Below, in pieces: positions 12,101-24,100 of a DNA stretch of 64,000 bases. The DNA is from Aricia agestis. Taxonomy: Eukaryota > Arthropoda > Insecta > Lepidoptera > Lycaenidae. The DNA is taken from contig NC_056428.1 in NCBI RefSeq assembly GCF_905147365.1, positions 27,744,001 to 27,808,000 of the forward strand, written 5' to 3'. Under the pieces are notes generated by a model. It worked only from the letters and a program-made list of their open reading frames with translations. It did no database searches and had not been told where the DNA came from. The position numbers were made by a program, and so were the translations under genes. Each line of letters opens with the position of its first letter. Within the stretch, counting starts at the first letter, position 1.

Positions 12101-15100
12101 CAGTTGCTCCGCCTTTACTGCAGTAGTTTTAAAACAGAAGAAATAAAATATATTTCCGTTTTTTTAAGTCGGTTAATCGGTTGCGTCGCAGTTCCTAAAG
12201 AAGAATCTGATTTAATTCGCTTTTTGTTTTAGGATGACGTCATATCACTGTGCCTTACTTTGCAGTTTGCACAGTCGCTATACATGTATAAATAGAATTA
12301 CTGTACAGTTAACTAGATGTAATAAGATCTAACCATTGTGCATGGGCCATCGACAACCTTGCACTTAATGCCTGGCTGTACCTCCAAGTCCAGACGGCAT
12401 GACAGCTTGGGTTATATTTTAATAGCTTGTTAAATTCATAGCCCAGACAAATAATACACAAAAAAGTCGTAACCTAGGAAAATATATTTCCGCATTCGCA
12501 TAAAGCTGACAATTGGTAGAGACGTTAAATTACACAACATTATAAGTAGAGTTGCAAAACATGTATTATTCTAGTACTTCATAAGACTTCATTAAGTTAC
12601 TTCATTAAGAGTAATTCCATTACTCATTAGTAATGGAATCGGTTCCCAATACTCGTTTTTTATTTAATAAAAATTAATTGTCAATAAAGTTGTAATGAAA
12701 ATGTATCATCTATCATCATATCAGACTATAGTCGTCCTCCGCTGGACATAGGCCTCTCAATGAAAGTCAAGATGATCATCTATACATTACTCATTTTATA
12801 ATTTTAATTAGTATTTTAAAAACCTACATTACAATTTTTAATGTTAATGAGTAATGTACTTACCAATTTTTTATTAAGTACTCATTATTTTTAATATCTA
12901 ATGCAGGAGTAATGAGTATTCCATTACGGTGAAATTACGGCGCTTAAATACCTAAACTTTCACAAAAAGTCGAAGAAAGAATTAAATGTGTGGATACGCC
13001 TTTTGTAAAATATTTTAGTTTTTAGGGTTCCGTACCTAAAGGGGAAGGGAAAAACTACTAAGACTTCGTTGTCTGTCTGTCTGTCTGTCACCAGGCTGTA
13101 TCTCAAGAACCGCTATAGCTAGACTTCTGAAATTTTCAGTTTGTTTAAATGTGTATATTATCTGTTGCCGTCATAATAACAAATACTAAAAACAACGATG
13201 GTTGGAATTCGAGAACGGCTGAAGTTGATTCTCCAAAATTATAATCATCCATCACATTCTCACTATCTTTAACTACTGGTTCTGAGAAAGGTTCCGCGGA
13301 TACAACTTCATGTATACTTCCTACTCCTGTTTTCTTCTGATTAATTTCGTTGCGGATACCAAGACAGTTTTAACATGTCCCTCGGGCTCCCTGAGATCAT
13401 ATCAAAGGGTTTTCGTGGTTGGATACCGCTGTAGATCCTGGCGTCACAGGAGATACAGCGGTGGGAATGTATGGTAGGCCAAAGGACACAACTTCCAAAA
13501 AACCTTGAATTATTTTTTATTGTTCTTAAGTTAAAGATATATTAGCCAACGTCGTTGAATGAGTAATGGATTGACACAAATTACATGAACATTACATGAA
13601 ATAAATTACTTAATGAGTAATGTGAATAGTTTACATTAATTTTTTTTTTCAATGAGTAATGGATAAAAATTACATAACTATTGAAAAAAATAATGAGTAA
13701 TGCTTAATTTTTACATTAAGATTTTTGCAACTTCTGATTATAAGTAAAACTTCTACGGTCCCCGGCGCTACTCCCAGTGATAAAAATTTTATTCAAGGTC
13801 AAATGTGCGAAAATGAGGTATATTCCCGTTTTTCTTAATTGTAAATTATACTAATATTATAAATGTGATAGTATCTCTGTCTGTCTATCTGTCTCGCTTT
13901 CACGCCAAAACTACCGAACCGATTGTAATGAAATTTTGTATACAGATAGTATATAGCATAGCCTGAGAAAGGACATAGGCTACTTTTTACTGGAAAAAAG
14001 CGTTGTAAGGGGGTGAAAGTGCGTAAATTTGTTCAAATTAAGTTAGTTCCAAAAATTCAAAATAGATGGCGCTGTGCGTCTCTTACATCGCGTTAACGCT
14101 TGCCCAGAAGTCGTTCTATAGAGGTGGTATTATCGTATAGTTAATTTTTCTCGATTGTTATTTCTTTTATACGTTACTTATTTTTCGTTACTTATTAAAT
14201 CAGTACTTTATCTATGCAGTGACGTAACCTTAAACCTATCAATGGTAAATAGTTTATGGGTAAAGTTGTGTAATTGGGGGCTAAATAAGCTTAAAAATTT
14301 GGCACAAAATATAAAGATTAATTTAAAAAATTGAAAAATTATATGCACACTAATAGGGTTGTTGAGGAAGTGATTATGAGAAAGAGGAGGAACAGGAGTT
14401 TTTACGCGTAAATTTAGAGGATGCGGATGAGGAAGAGGATGCGGATGAGGAAGAGGATGATAGGAAATTACGAGGGCTGCTATTTATGTATCCGGAACTG
14501 GCCACTTACAAGAACAATATTTAAAAAGTAATTACAACATTTGAAAATAGAACTCTTTGGCTGAAGAATACATTTTGTTTCATGTGACTGTCAATTATTT
14601 TTCCATTGTGGCGTCATTTTGAAAATTGCGTGTCTTCATTTGCCATGGATTTAACGCGTGAACATTTTCGTGCAATGATTTACTACGATTTTCGGCGTGG
14701 GCTAAATCAACAACAGTGCTTTATTCAACTCACCGCAACTTTTGGAGATGAAGCACCATCAAAAACCACTGTTTATCACTGGTACAGTGAGTTTAATCGT
14801 GGGCGGTCTATGCTCACGGATGAAAATAAAGAAGGTCGCCCAAAAACAGCTGTTGTCCCACAAAATATAGATGCTGTGCGGGAACTAATAATGCGTGATC
14901 GTCATGTTACATATCGCGAGATAGAGGCGTCCTTAGGCATAAGTATGACGAGCATACATAAGATATTACACGAACATTTGGCTGTAAAAAAATGTTCGCG
15001 TTGGATTCCGCACAACTTGACAATCGATCAAAAACGGGCTCGTGTCGATTGGTGCAAAAAAATGATAAAAAAATACAACCGTGGTACGTCAAAAGCCGTT

Positions 15101-18100
15101 TATAATATCTACACAGGTGATGAATCTTGGATCTATGCATATGACCCCGAAACTAAACAACAGTCAACAGTGTGGGTGTTCCAAGATGAGCCGAAACCAA
15201 CAAAAGTTACTCGTGCAAAAAGTACTTTGAAGCAAATGGTCGCCTGTTTTTTTGGAATTAATGGACATGTGGCTACAGTGCCATTAGAGAATCGTAAAAC
15301 GGTTAATTCTGAATGGTATACGACCATTTGTTTACCAGAAGTCTTTGAAGAAATAAGAAAGGACAACCGACAACGCAGAATCATATTACATCACGACAAT
15401 GCTAGCTGTCACACCTCAGCTGAAACAACTCAGTTTTTGGAGGGTCAAAAGATCGAATTGACTGGTCATCCGCCGTACAGCCCTGATTTGGCACCTAACG
15501 ATTTCTTTTTATTTCCATACGCAAAGAACAAATTACGTGGTCAACGTTTTTCGAGCCGCGAAGAGGCTGTTGATGCGTTCAAAATGCACGTTTTGGAGAT
15601 ACCTCAATCAGAATGGAAAAAGTGCTATGAAAATTGGTTCCAGCGTATGCAAAAGTGTGTCGATCATCGCGGCGAATATTTTGAAAAGCAATAAAACCAT
15701 ATTAAATGATATATGTTTGTTTCTTTTTTTAATTCCGGATACATAAATAGCAGCCCTCGTATAAATACTAGCGGACCCAACCCAAAAGTCTTTGTCCTGT
15801 CTATCAATAACTAGGTACTTATATTACACAAAAAATAATTAGAAGGGAAGGGAAAGATAATTGGAAGGGAATCCAGTGGACCAATTTATGAATCTAAACC
15901 ATTCTCAAAACACACACAATAAAGAATCACAACATACACATACACAACACACGCACACAAAAAAGAGGGATACGCGACGCGCATGCGCAGTGAAATTCCT
16001 CATAAATTCCTCTGAAATTTTGAGAAAGCGATAGCGGATTTTTTATTTATTTATGAGGATGCGGTAACGGTTGAGGAACCCAAAATATTGCGGAACTTCC
16101 TCATTATGAGTAAGCGGAAGAGGAATCCTTAGCAACCCTACTGACACTGCACAGCTGTTTTGATTTAAGGGGTACCAGGGTTTTTTTATTAAAGCTTTTG
16201 ACACCAATTTTGTTGACATCGCACGCTATAAACTGAAGTCCACGCGGACGAAGTCGCGGGCAACAGCTAGTTTTATCATAAAATAGGTATGTCAAGATTG
16301 TAGATCATAGAGTTCTCTACAAAAAATATTAAAACGCCGCTCCCATACAAAAAAACACAAAATTTTCCGTCTACTTTCGCTTTCGGTACGGAACCCTTCG
16401 TGCGCGAGTCCGACTCGCACTTCGCCAATTTTTTAACGTCGTTTCTCCAGTTATAGGTATACCCCACGATATATTATATTATTGTGACGAATGATGATGC
16501 AAGTTTAATCCGATAGTAATTACTAATTAGTATGTTATTAATTATGTAAACGGTACTATAATTGACGAAGTGGTATATTATATTGTTTTGTTCTTATTGT
16601 TATTATAATATATGATTGGTTACTTCAAGAACTATTTCTTCGTCCGCTCATTCTTCCTTTGCAATATTTCTGCATGATCAATGATTGATGCATCAATTGA
16701 CTCGTCATCGATAACATCAATATTTCCATCTGTTGCTTTTTGTTCGATATTGGAGCAAGTCTGACCTTGCCAATCGATGCACACAGGTGAGCAAAAAAGC
16801 CTACTTTTTGACAGCCACACAATCTTACTGCAAACAGTCTTGAAATAACAAAATAAAGTAATGAGAAATTTTGTTGGAGCGGGTAGGGCTTAAATTAGCT
16901 CTAAACAATAATCTTTTAATTTCTTTAAAATCAAATAATAATTTTTGTGGGTTAAGTTTATAGCCAAACCACAGTTGCACTTATTTTTTGTTATTGCAAT
17001 AAACACGATATAAGTGTTCACAGGCAGAAGCAGAAGTTGGAAGCAAACACGAGAACTGTATTGGGACTTCTTGTTAAAAATATTCTAATCCATATTATGT
17101 TACTGCTTGTTAGTTTTACTAAATAACTCTTGTCTGCAAAAATGTATTGCGTAGTATATAGATAATGTTGGAACTTGGAAGTTACATAATCTTGTTTTAT
17201 TGAGTATTATGTACGCTTTTATCTCACGCTGTTTGATAAAAGCATTGATTTAAAAAGCAATGTCAATGTTAAGCCAACGTTCTGTTAGATTATTTCGCAG
17301 TTGGTTATTCTGTAACATCCTTCGCCACACACTTAATATTTTAATTTGCTAGTGTTCTTATTGCTTTTATACTTTGCACCCAGCTTATTCGCAATGTTTG
17401 TCCACGCGCTGGTTGCATAGGTTATTATCAACTCTGCGCCAACTATGATATAATATCTAGATGAGTCTCAATACTCTGGCCATTAATTCCCAGCTCAATT
17501 GACTATGTTGGGAATTGGGATTGAAGGTCATCTTATCTATTGCGAGATCCAATCATTCTCTTCTTTCTTTGGCTTTATCGGTAACTCGCTCGTGCTCAGC
17601 CCTAGAGTCTGCTAGAGCTGGCGAGTGTTGACTGGGGCTTGAGTCTCTAATGGCTAATGTCAGTTTGCTCTTGTCTCTCCATTTTTGCAAATTGTTTTCA
17701 AAAACGAGAGCACTATGTCATCAGCGCCAGACTGGGCGAAATGCCCTCCGATCGTTAGGTGTCCCCAAAAATCGATAAGCTCTAAGCAGACCCCTTCTTC
17801 TCTTTGATGAACCTCCACATCAGCCGGAGGAAGCCTGTCGCTTGTAAGAATTGGAAGCATCCAAGAATCAAGATGTTGCGTAGTTTTACTCCTTGGTTAT
17901 GCTTTTTCCTCATTTTCCTCAGCACAACGATGTACCTCAAAAGTTTCGTCCAATGCGTAATGCGTAAGCACTTGCGCGCTGGTAAGTTGACACTTGAATT
18001 TGAGATCGCCAAGAAATCTCGTACGGCCGTGGGTTTTAGTCGAGAAATAAAGTGCAGTCACATACATTGTTTCAGCATATTATGCTTTTTAATATTTGTG

Positions 18101-21100
18101 AGGGCTGTAATATTGATGATTGAAATATTAATATACAGTATTTCGCAAATATACGTCATAATATTATGTTATCAATTAGATTGGTCGCTATTATCTACAT
18201 ATCTTTATTATGCAACATTTTCTTGTAAGAGTGAATAAAATTACTTTAATTTGAATTCCTTGCTGCCATTTGCTAACAATACTGTAATATCGCTTTCAGG
18301 CAGTTACTATCCTGAATGTAATATGTAATTGGCCCAGTACTGACTATACATAAATCGAATCTATTGATGTTTTTTTTTAATTATGAAATAAGGGGGCAAT
18401 CGAGCAAACGGGTCACCTGATGGTAAGCAACTATCGTCGCCCATGGACACTCGCAACATCAGAAGAGCTGCAGGTGCGTTTGATAGTTAAAAAGCAATGT
18501 TAAAAAAATTGGAGATGGTATGATTCCGAACAATTCCTCAGAGCACTCCCCGTGATACAACCGATAGAGGATGCAGAGTGAAGCTACATCTCGGCTAACT
18601 CCAAGGGGTCCAAGCTGTTTGAAACACATTGGCAGTCAACAATTCGAGCGGCCCTTCGTTGGATACGATCCAGAGGGAGCAGTTGGTATTTTGGCGCCCC
18701 TGCCCAGAGATGAGAACAATATTCCATATGAAGCCGAACCTGCGCCTTGTAGAGTTGTAGGCGTTGGTCCGGACTGAAGTACTGTCTCGCTCTGTTAAGA
18801 ACACCAAGCTTCTTCGAGGCTAATTTGGCCTTACCTTCTAGATGATATCGGAACTGGACTTCGCTCGATATGTTGACGCCATGTATCTCAATTCTGGGGG
18901 AGATGGTTAGAGATGTACCCTCGAAACGAGGATATACGACCATTGGTGACTTTTTAGTGGTGAACGCGCAGACTTGTGTCTTGGCGGGGTGGGCTTGGGC
19001 TAACTCAATATGTGAAGTACATTTTGAGTTAGAATGATAATTCTACTAACTTTTATTTGTATTTCCACCTTTACCTGCGCAATTCTAATCTCAATGTTTG
19101 TTCGCGCGTCACGATAAGTCTTTATCCAATTACCTATGAAGGCCGGTCACTAATCTAGATTTGTGAAGATTACGAACATCAGCCGACATTGCCCTTGTAC
19201 GCAAACATGTACGCACTTGCCCGGGTCATGAGGACAGTTCGATAACGTGTCTTCAATAGTGTCATTTTTTACTTAGGCTGGGTCCACATATTGCGTATTT
19301 TTAAGCTGTGTCCCGCTTTGTTTCGGGAAAATTGGAATATCTCTTGCTCCTACCGTTCTTCTAATTAATTTTGTTGCGGGTCCCAAAATTATGGAATAAA
19401 ATGGCTATTCGTAGATTTTAAACTCAACATATGCAGCTTCAGCGTTAAAACTTTCATTGACCTATTAGTAAGTAAGTACCAATGACTTCTGCTATTTATT
19501 ATTATTTTACTTAACAATGTTTGTCAGAGATTACGCGTCGCATCGCGTGTATTATAAAACGCAATAAATTTCATCATCGTCAACTATTCTTATTGATGTT
19601 TGCGGTGTGGTGAATAAGCGAAGTTACTAGAGTGAGATTGACATTGTGTTTTCCGGGGTTATCAGTTCTAGATTTTTTATGCGCCTTGTTGTCACTTTAT
19701 CTTGAAACATCTTCTCTTCATAATTTATGTTTACCAAGCAAATTATTACTTTTTTCCATTATTGGACTATTCTATTATATATTGTAAATAATTTTCAAAG
19801 TGGTTATTTTAATTATTCTTATTCTTCCAATTTATATTATAGCCTAGTAAACGAATGCTCAAAATGGGGGTCTGCTTGGAAAAGTCGTAAGCAGAAATTT
19901 TAACTTTGGTACTTTGTTTAGAGTAGTTGTAGTAGGCAATGATTGGAGATAGATACAAAGTGTAAAGGACGAAGTTGTAGAGAATTTAATTAGCTTTTAT
20001 TATGTAGTAGAAGAGAATTTCGTACGAAGCACCGTTTTTGATGAGTAAGCAAAAAACCAAAAGCGGGACCTTTTTTCCCCCCCCAAGAAAATGAAAGAAA
20101 ATGAAAATACCAAATTGAAAAACAGTAAATTGACAGTTTGATCCTTTTTGGATTTTTTAATTTTTTAATGATGATAGAAATATATTTTAGGAAGGGCATT
20201 AAAAACCAGAAATGTCATGAAATTATCATCTTTATATAAAATAAATAATGTGTAAATTTTAATAAAATTTACACATTATTTTATATAACATAAGTAATAT
20301 TTAAATGCTAGTATTGAAAGTCTGTTCCGCATACAACAATATAGCAATAAGACATGCTAATTTAATTTTGCTATTTGCTGCGGATCCTGTGATTTTAATG
20401 TTGACGCAAACAAAGATGTAAGCTTAGGTTGGTTTTGAATTTTTTTACAGTTTACTTGGTGTTTGAATTTTCGTGTCGCATCAATTCTTGAATTCCGCAT
20501 CTACGACCACAGTCGCATGCAGAACAAGATACAATCTACGACTGTCCCCGGTTAACGCCATCTATAAAATTGTTTGATGATCATTACCTCCGATTTGATT
20601 AAGTTTCACGTAGTAAGGAAAAAAAGAAGGTTTTTCAAACAAATTTAACTAAATTACTTTAAAACCTACTAAAAACTTTTATATTAGCCAAAACTACTTC
20701 ATCAGCAAAAACTATCAGTTAAAAAACCGAAGATTCCGCATTGGCTGAAATCGCAGCTACTTCCGATGGACCTCCATTTTTCCTTTTCATGTTTCATCCA
20801 GGTCGAAGTCTGGATGAATTCAACCTGGGTGAAATTTGCCGAAGATTCCGCAATGGCATCGCTGCTACTTCCGTTGGACCACCATTTTCCCTTTCAATCT
20901 TTCAATTCGGATGACGAGACTCGAGTTCTACTCGCATTGTGATTTCGCCAGTAAGTCAGATTCAGATACAGAAATATTCAAATAGTAAATCCAACATCAA
21001 TGTCAAACGACTCGCAATTTTTTGACCAGGTCAAATCGGTGATGGTATTAACCAATGATAAAACTTCCACGGTAATGTCTGCTATATTAAATGTGGTGCA

Positions 21101-24100
21101 AGTTAATTACTTGATACTACTTTAACGCGATAAGGACCATCACGTTTTGGCATAAATTTACGAGTTATTAATTGCTAAATTGATGGAATTTAAGAAGCAC
21201 GAAGTCCCCTAGCTTGTAGCTTTTGCTAAAAATGCAAAAGCTACAAGCTAGGGGACTTCTTTCGGACATTTGACTGGCATCAGCAAAGCAATTGAATGTA
21301 CGGTATCCTTCTTTAGCTGTGTTTATTATTTTACATATTAGCTTACACAGGGATGCCGTTGTAAGTATACCTCTAACAGTTAAAGTTTTACTCAAAGGAA
21401 TTTGATAAATAGTAATTCTTTATCGGCAACCCTAATGTCGGCGTCGACACCGCAACGCAATTGAGTGATTATTGAAATTGGCGGGCGCGGTAGTGGGCGT
21501 CGGCGATACGTCACCGAGCCATCTCTGACGAGTGCACACCGGTTCGAAACCACCCATTGTTGCACATAACGACCACTTTTAGGAAGATTGCAATTCACCA
21601 GTCTGGAAGCGATTTATGGTTCCGTGTCCCGAAGATGAAAATTAGGTCATATGCACACGTCCTCTGATTTAGTACAACGCAGAGTCGTGTGATGTCTTAT
21701 TGATTCGTAGCCAAGTTCCTTCAAAATACTAGTCGAGTTTTCTGGGCAGTTTAAAAAATAATTATTAATAAAATATACTACTTAATTAATAAAAAGCAGC
21801 GTTTGCCGAGTGGTCAAAATTTGACCATAAATAATTTAAATTATAACTTTGAACATTATTGTCAAACAACATAAATGGCAGCATTATCTACGACATTATT
21901 TATGTTGTAGATAATGCTGCTATTTATGTAGATAATGCTGCCATACATATATTATTGCGCATAGCTTGATGGACGAACATATGCAGCAGTCGCTGGACCC
22001 GTTTTATGATAAAAAACATTATGTATTTTGAAATGATACACTCCACTTGTAAAAGCCTCGGAAATTTTATCTTCTGAGCTAACCATCGCAAAATAACTTT
22101 CCGAACTCACCTCCTCTTGTAAACTATTTTACCTTTTATTTTTGCTCTTACACTTTCTATTCCAAGGGGTAAGTATTTTTCAAGTAGCCTTTTTTACTTT
22201 ATACCACTTCAATGACTGCTTCAGTCATGATCTATACAACGTTCTCTTCAAAATGTTTTCTAGTAGGAGCATTGATTATAAAATAAATACATGGATAAAT
22301 ACATGGGAACACTAACTAAAAATACGTGTTATGATCATACAATTATTCTGATTAGGTTTGCTCTCGTTTTATTGATTTTACTCTATGTATTCAATCAGTG
22401 TTGCCAGATGGTTTCAACCTTTTATCTGCAGTGGGAACTGCTAAAATCTGTATAAAATCTGTATGTTATATTGTCTCAATATTCTGTATAAAATTTGTAT
22501 TAAAGTCAACAAAAAATTACTTATTAATCATTATCTATGCTTTTTTATGAAAAAAGGAATACGTATTGACGTGATAAGGTGATAATTGTAAAATGAATAA
22601 AAATATTATGTACTATCAGAGAAGTTGATTCCTATGCAAATCGGGGACCTAAGTAGTTTGGTCGCGTTACGTCAAACCCAGCTGACAGATCACAATTAAC
22701 ATTGAATTGAGGCAATTATTTTGTCCGATTGTAAAAGTTCCCTGGAAGCGATTTTGTCAAACCCCTTTAGAAGTAAATTTAAATTCCCTTTAATTTTTAA
22801 AATTAGGCAGTTACTATTTAAATGCTATTGTAGCAACATACAGGTTGTACTTGCTTGGATTCCTGGTCATAGCGGGATTATAGGAAATGAATGTGTGGAT
22901 CTTTATGCCAAAGAAGCTGCAAAGTCTGGTGGTTTAAGTAATTTCAAAATTTTTTGTCAGGATCTTCTTCCTCTGGCCAAGTCGCATTTGACTCTGGAGT
23001 GGAATACCATTTGGACTGAGTCGAGTAGGGATAAAGGACGTTTTTACGCTGAAATTCAGGATTCAGTACCTAGTCGACCGTGGTTTTTTAAATATTTGAA
23101 AGCTAATAAGCCTGTTTGCTCTACTATCTGTCGGCTACGTCTGGGTCACTCGTGTAACCCGGTATTTCTAGCTAAAATAAGGGTGAGGGATAGCTCATTG
23201 TGTGAATGTGGCTTGGATGAAGGCTCTCCAGACCATATATTTTTTGCTTGCGAAAACAACCTTTCATTGTACGATTACCTTCCTCCTAATATTCCTCGTC
23301 CCACTAATCTTAAATCTATTTTATCGTTAGTATATTCTCCATTTATAGACATATTATGCTCGTTCATTGCTCATAATCACATTAGGCTCTAGTTGTAATA
23401 TGAATTCTCTTCCTTTTTTATTTAATATAAGTAGATTGTATTTATGTTTATGTACTCTGTGTATCTTTAAAGGCTAAGAAACAATATTTTGCTGTACTTA
23501 TTTGCTTGTTCTGGTTTTTTCTGTTTCATTATTTTATCTTGTATTTGCATGGTCGCATGAAGTCATCACCCGTGCCCGCTGCATGGCAATCAGTTTACGT
23601 TATAAGTTATAACTGTTCACATTTTTCGCCTCAACTCTGACGCTGGCAACTCCTAAATGGGGAGGCTTACGCCAAAAGAAGAAGAAGAAGAAGAACATTG
23701 AATTGACATATTCGACCAAATAACGTTGGTCTGTCAATTGCATAGGAATCAACTTTCTCGATGGTACATAAAATGGTAACAATTTATCGCAAATAAAAAA
23801 TTTAAATCTGATAGAAAAAAAATTAAACACACTACATACGGCCTGTTTTACCCCTTCCTGATTATGTACCGGAAAGGCACAGCTTCTTTGACATGGTTCT
23901 CCATACTTTATCTGTCAAGTTAAGTATCCGGCACTTATAAGGAAGTAAAATCAAAATAAAATCAAAATTACCCTTTGGGTACGGAACCAAAAAAAATATA
24001 GCAATGAGATATAAATATTATTTTCATTTGTATTTTATTAAATTTCTTCAACCTCTAGAGATTATAGCATGGTTTTGCAGCTACTTTGCACCAATCAGTT

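Larger units (their letters stand above)
13848..16270 (+). mobile_element. Helitron-like non-autonomous repeat split by a mariner
   Basis: 5' end ATACTAATATTATAAATGTG at 13848, with CTGTCTGTCTATCTGTCTC and ACCGAACCGATTGTAATG following. 3' end GACGAAGTCGCGGGCAACAG then CTAG at 16267-16270, ahead of T. Removing the mariner at 14471-15759 plus one TA leaves about 1.13 kb. Terminal types match the repeats at 11701 and 38332. Confidence 0.55.
22620..23758. mobile_element. palindromic MITE interrupted by a LINE
   Basis: Left end GAAGTTGATTCCTATGCAA (22621) and right end TTGCATAGGAATCAACTTTC (about 23739-23757) are inverted copies, and GGTC..CGTTACGTCA / TGACAGACC blocks follow inside. The LINE at 22711-23693 lies within; removing it restores an element of about 150 bp. 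Confidence 0.55.

Noticed and set aside
17660..18238. Plus-strand 144-codon frame and overlapping minus-strand frames
   Set aside because: Mutually contradictory, no domain recognised; at most an unidentified old remnant.
18571..18777. Plus-strand frame in the LINE region
   Set aside because: Antisense shadow of the reverse transcriptase fragment on the minus strand.
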